Under the pieces are notes generated by a model. It was not told where the DNA came from, did no database searches, and saw only the letters and a program-made list of their open reading frames with translations. A program made the translations under genes and the position numbers. Source: Pseudomonadota bacterium (GTDB taxonomy: Bacteria > Pseudomonadota > Alphaproteobacteria > RF32 > CAG-239). From it: a DNA stretch of 8,446 nt. Positions within the stretch are counted from its first letter, which is position 1. Each line of letters starts with the position of its first letter. Below are positions 5,925 through 8,446 of the stretch, piece by piece. The stretch covers positions 1 to 8,446 of the forward strand of contig JAJWCP010000064.1 in the NCBI GenBank assembly GCA_021617435.1. The letters run 5' to 3'.

Positions 5925-6835
5925 TGGATAAAATGATTGCGGCATTTTTTGAGTTTGTGTTTGACCGGCAGGCGGTTTGGCATAAGCGCACGGCTTTAGG
6001 GTTGTCGGCGCCGTGGACGGACGATAATATTTTGCAAAATTTCAGGTTTTGCAATGTGTATCGCGAACTTGACGGCGGAACGATTGCCATCGGCAAATAT
6101 TTGGCGCAGCCGCTGCCGGCGGAGCAAAAGTTGTTTAATATTATTGCGTACCGCTTTTTTAATCGGCGTGACACAATTGAAAATTTGTTCGGAGGGGTGC
6201 TTTCAGAGCAAAATTTTGACTTTAAAACCTTGGAAAAGCGTTTTGACGCTAAAAAAGAAGAAGGCAACATTTTTTCAAACGCATATTTGATTACGGCGCA
6301 CGCCTATAACCGCAATTACCGTCCGCAAGACAAGCATGTGCAAATTTTGCTGATGCTGAATGATTTGCGCTTTAAGCTGAAAGATATAATCAAAACTCTG
6401 CGCGAATCGACACCGCAAGAGGGTTTGCAGATTATTGCCGAGGCAGTGCCAATGGCAGGGCCGTTTTTGGCGGGGCAGATTTTGCTTGACGCAACTTATG
6501 CTAAAAACATTGTGCCATATACCGCGAATGATTTTTTAATTGTGGGTCCGGGGGCGCATTGGGGACTTAACATAATTTGCGGGCGCGCGCTTAATAAAAA
6601 AGAGGCAGATGCGGAATGTCGCAAATTGTGGCAAATGCAACCGCAGGCGTTTGCAGAGCTTAAACAAACGACCGGCAAAGATTGGAACGAGGTCAGATGG
6701 CAAAGCGAATCGTATTGCGGCGGCAAGTATTTATGTTTGCACGATGTGCAAAACAGCTTGTGCGAATTTAGAAAATATTGGCGATTAAAACAAGGCGAAA
6801 ACGCCAAAAGGCGTTATTTTAAGCCGACAAATTAA
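5924..6835 (+). CDS. Putative DNA base hypermodification-family protein (aGPT-pyrophosphorylase / 5-hmdU-kinase helical-domain-like)
   Basis: This 303-aa mostly helical protein carries a motif series that I associate with the alpha-glutamyl/putrescinyl-thymine pyrophosphorylase superfamily and the helical domain of 5-hmdU DNA kinases. In phages these enzymes rebuild thymine side chains. In order: RFCNVYRELD (41-50), YRFFNRRDT (76-84), IFSNAYLI (116-123), a helix-hairpin-helix-like PMAGPFLAGQ (176-185), ANDFLIVGPGAHWG (201-214), LHDVQNSLCEFRKY (272-285), and a basic KRRYF (295-299). The spacing of NVYR-LD, FFNR, the Gly-Pro-Phe-x-Ala segment, NDF-x-GPGA and the Asp-x-Gln-Asn-x-x-Cys-Glu end fits the family as I remember it. 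It starts at the ATG inside TAATG after recX; GGAG lies 7 nt upstream. Its stop overlaps the ruvC stop. No kinase, thymidylate hydroxymethylase or phage gene is near. Base composition matches its neighbours. It could instead be a repurposed DNA-binding or repair protein; the reaction is inferred. Confidence 0.65.
   Translation: MDKMIAAFFEFVFDRQAVWHKRTALGLSAPWTDDNILQNFRFCNVYRELDGGTIAIGKYLAQPLPAEQKLFNIIAYRFFNRRDTIENLFGGVLSEQNFDFKTLEKRFDAKKEEGNIFSNAYLITAHAYNRNYRPQDKHVQILLMLNDLRFKLKDIIKTLRESTPQEGLQIIAEAVPMAGPFLAGQILLDATYAKNIVPYTANDFLIVGPGAHWGLNIICGRALNKKEADAECRKLWQMQPQAFAELKQTTGKDWNEVRWQSESYCGGKYLCLHDVQNSLCEFRKYWRLKQGENAKRRYFKPTN
6794..6820 (+). terminator. Weak terminator-like hairpin inside the 3' end of the hypermodification-like gene
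   Basis: AACGCC (6800-6805) pairs with GGCGTT (6810-6815) around AAAA, followed by ATTTTAA. A competing hairpin uses GGCG (6794-6797) with CGCC (6802-6805). The gene's stop abuts the convergent ruvC stop, so there is no intergenic room for a normal terminator, and this in-gene hairpin is the only candidate. The U-tract is poor. Confidence 0.35.
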
Positions 6836-7314
6836 ATTTTGGGCGAATTGCGAAAGTGTGCGTGAGTAATGGCGATTGCCAAAGCGTCAGATGAATCGTT
6901 GTTTTGGGGTTTGCAACCGGGGAGCAAAATTTTAACCATGGTTTCAACTTGGTCTTTGGCGGCGCGTCCTACTCCGACCGTGGCTTTTTTAACTTTGTTC
7001 GGTTCATACTCGTAAAGCGGAATGTTATAAGTTCCGGGAGCGAGCACCACCACACCGCGCGCCATGCTTAATTTGATGGTGGAGTTAGGGTTAGAATTTA
7101 AGAAAATTACCTCAATGGAGGCTTCATCAGGTTTATAGGTCTCAATAACCTCGCAAACGGCGCGGTATAAATGATTAAGGCGTTGCTCTATCGGCAGTTT
7201 GGGGTCGGTCGGAATAAAACCGTCCGCGATATAATGCAGACGGTTGTTTTCCGTTTCAATAATGCCCCAACCGGTGGAAGAAAGGCTGGGATCAAGACCT
7301 AAAATTTTTACCAA
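6832..7314 (-). CDS. ruvC: Holliday junction resolvase RuvC
   Basis: This 160-aa endonuclease cuts Holliday junctions at the end of homologous recombination. All four acidic residues of the RNase H-like active site are present: D8 (ILGLDPSLSSTGWG), E68 (ASIEVIFLN), and D140 and D143 (NNDSSDALAIAITHAH). GVGRAAKDQV (114-123) matches the conserved region before the last helix. The length is slightly below E. coli RuvC (173 aa). The start is TTG at 7314, two residues ahead of the conserved ILGLD strand as in relatives. AAAAGAG (7329-7323) lies 8 nt upstream, inside the yebC 3' end. It follows yebC by 5 nt in one operon, the common yebC-ruvC order. No ruvA or ruvB follows; the convergent gene ends within its stop codon. 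Confidence 0.95.
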   Translation of the reverse strand: MVKILGLDPSLSSTGWGIIETENNRLHYIADGFIPTDPKLPIEQRLNHLYRAVCEVIETYKPDEASIEVIFLNSNPNSTIKLSMARGVVVLAPGTYNIPLYEYEPNKVKKATVGVGRAAKDQVETMVKILLPGCKPQNNDSSDALAIAITHAHFRNSPKI

Positions 7315-7319
7315 ATTTA

Positions 7320-8075
7320 TTACTCTTTTGTAAGTTCTGCCAAAACCGAATCGGCAATTTCAGCGTTGTGGTAAACATGCTGAACGTCATCGTCTTCTTC
7401 TAAGGCGTCAATAAACTCTAAAAACTTTTGAGCGGTTTCGGCATCGTTGATTTCTGTCTTAACGGTCGGTTTCCAGTCAAGACGCGAAACGGACGGAGTG
7501 CCGAATTGTTTTTCAAGAGCCTCGGTAACAATAGCCAAATCATCAGGTAAGGTTTCAATTTCATGATATTCGTCATCTGAAACAACATCGTTGGCGCCGG
7601 CTTCAAGAGCGGCTTCAAACATTTTGTCGGCTTCAGCGGCTGATGCCGGATATTGAATGTGACCGATGCGCTCAAAGTTAAAAGTAACGGAACCGCTCTC
7701 ACCCATGGCGCCGCCGCGTTTGCCGAAAATGGTGCGGACGTTGCCGGCAGTGCGGTTTTTGTTATCGGTTAAGGCTTCAACAATGACCGCGGCTTTATTG
7801 GGGGCAAAACCTTCATAACGCATGGTAACAAAATCTGCTCCGCCTGCGGTTTGAGTAGCTTTGGCAATAGCGCGTTCAATGTTATCTTTAGGCATACTTT
7901 CAGCGCGGGCAGCCTGAATGGCTAATCTCAAACGCGGGTTTTTATCAGGCTCGGGCAAGCCGCTTTTGGCGGCAACGGTAATTTCACGAGCGAGTTTGGC
8001 AAAAACGCGGGCTTTTTTGGCATCTTGCGCGCCTTTGCGGTACATAATGTTTTTAAATTGGGAATGTCCGGACAT
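7320..8075 (-). CDS. yebC: YebC/TACO1-family translation factor
   Basis: This 251-aa protein opens with MSGHSQFKNIMYRKGAQDAKKARVF, the family signature (GHS-W/Q-x-NI..+KG..D..+). It continues with NPRLRLAIQAARAESMPKDNIERAI (46-70), YEGFAPNKAAVIVEALTDNKNRT (86-108) and the GESGSVTFNF segment (124-133). The C-terminus is acidic (DALEEDDDVQHVYHN). Length is typical of the family (about 240-250 aa). These proteins are described both as DNA-binding regulators and, for TACO1 and recently bacterial YebC, as factors easing translation at difficult sequences such as proline runs. The ATG at 8075 has an excellent AAGGAG at 8087-8082, 6 nt upstream. It is the first gene of a yebC-ruvC operon with its own promoter. 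Confidence 0.96.
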   Translation of the reverse strand: MSGHSQFKNIMYRKGAQDAKKARVFAKLAREITVAAKSGLPEPDKNPRLRLAIQAARAESMPKDNIERAIAKATQTAGGADFVTMRYEGFAPNKAAVIVEALTDNKNRTAGNVRTIFGKRGGAMGESGSVTFNFERIGHIQYPASAAEADKMFEAALEAGANDVVSDDEYHEIETLPDDLAIVTEALEKQFGTPSVSRLDWKPTVKTEINDAETAQKFLEFIDALEEDDDVQHVYHNAEIADSVLAELTKE

Positions 8076-8113
8076 TATTATCTCCTTTAATCTTCATAAC
8101 TAATTGTAAAGTG

Positions 8114-8142
8114 CTTATAACGCAAGCCGCGTTTTCAGGCAA
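8114..8142 (-). promoter_or_regulatory. Likely sigma70 promoter of yebC-ruvC
   Basis: On the minus strand TTGCCT (8142-8137), a 17-bp spacer and TATAAG (8119-8114) give four of six and five of six consensus matches. Initiation near 8107 would leave a leader of about 30 nt carrying AAGGAG. Between this promoter and the upstream gene's stop is an AT-rich palindrome, AAATTTGCAAATTT, which may help end the upstream transcript. Confidence 0.55.
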
Positions 8143-8171
8143 TATTTTTTTTAAAAAATTTGCAAATTTTT

Positions 8172-8446
8172 TTATGCCTCGTTGCCGGCAAGTTCGCCTT
8201 TAAGGAGCAAAAATTCAGGCGTTTTGGCGCCGAAATTTTTATAGCGGTTCATTAAAGCGACAGCCTCTTCATCGGTTTTAGGAGCGGCAAAGCCTGATTT
8301 TTCTTTGAGCGACTTGGAAGTTTTTTTAACTTCATCCACCGGTTCAGGCGCGGAAGCCTCATCTTCTTTGGTGCTGTCAACTTTAATTTCAGCCGGAGTT
8401 TCCAAAATTTTATCCAAAATATCTTGAGTTTCTTTAGAGCGGCGAT
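8172..8446 (-). CDS. Unrecognised protein, C-terminal part only (cut by right edge)
   Basis: The frame is open through the right edge: residues RRSKETQDI precede the TTG at 8417, which lacks a ribosome site, so the gene begins outside the window. The visible part (about 90 aa) is polar and low in complexity: a stretch rich in Glu, Lys, Ser, Pro and Ala (STKEDEASAPEPVDEV, then KKTSKSLKEKSG), then a small possibly helical end, DEEAVALMNRYKNFGAKTPEFLLLKGELAG. It looks like a flexible tail after a domain that is not visible. It ends 97 bp before yebC on the same strand. I do not recognise the family and assign no function. Confidence 0.6.
   Translation of the reverse strand, partial: RRSKETQDILDKILETPAEIKVDSTKEDEASAPEPVDEVKKTSKSLKEKSGFAAPKTDEEAVALMNRYKNFGAKTPEFLLLKGELAGNEA

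Noticed and set aside
5824..6270. 148-codon minus-strand frame opposite recX and the following gene
   Set aside because: It overlaps two well-supported coupled genes antisense and shows no motif or ribosome site.

Overview
The window looks like chromosomal DNA from an uncultured, fairly AT-rich alphaproteobacterium, possibly a gut-type Rhodospirillales-like lineage. This rests on an initiator tRNA-fMet of alphaproteobacterial type, RecX, Hsp33, RuvC and YebC sequences that read as alphaproteobacterial, and a small lipoprotein beside Hsp33 in an arrangement I recall from Rhodospirillales. The lineage is inferred from sequence recall, not from a search.

Left part (1-1300) is the accessory-looking part. 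It starts inside a very AT-rich gene (about 30% GC in the line I counted) whose visible N-terminus carries the E-x-K half of a PD-(D/E)XK nuclease motif. About 490 bp without a convincing gene follows. This stretch holds two AT-rich hairpins built from the same 11-bp arm, a minus-strand terminator, a 17-bp exact copy of the 3' end of tRNA-fMet, a GC-rich segment with T-arm-like sequence, and a second strong terminator. The intact tRNA-fMet (minus strand, 1289-1365) comes next. The layout suggests either an integration site in the initiator tRNA gene or a second, wrecked tRNA-fMet copy.

Middle (1366-5299): two near-consensus sigma70 promoters diverge. One drives the tRNA, the other a YhcH/NanQ-family sugar-anomerase-like gene whose codon use differs from its neighbours. 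After a terminator and an intergenic palindrome, three minus-strand genes follow: hslO (Hsp33 redox chaperone), a conserved lipoprotein, and an AmpG-like muropeptide/MFS permease. A terminator separates the lipoprotein from the permease gene.

Right part (5300-8446): a plus-strand pair, recX and a 303-aa protein, is translationally coupled through TAATG. The 303-aa protein resembles the alpha-glutamyl/putrescinyl-thymine pyrophosphorylase / 5-hmdU-kinase helical-domain superfamily of DNA base hypermodification enzymes. The pair runs head-on into a minus-strand yebC-ruvC pair, and the two stop codons overlap by 4 bp. No ruvA or ruvB follows ruvC here. The last gene (minus strand, cut by the right edge) encodes an unrecognised protein with an acidic, low-complexity linker.

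The best candidate for something undescribed is the host-encoded hypermodification-like protein tied to recX and next to ruvC. The second is the tRNA-fMet locus with its duplicated 3' end beside a nuclease-like gene.
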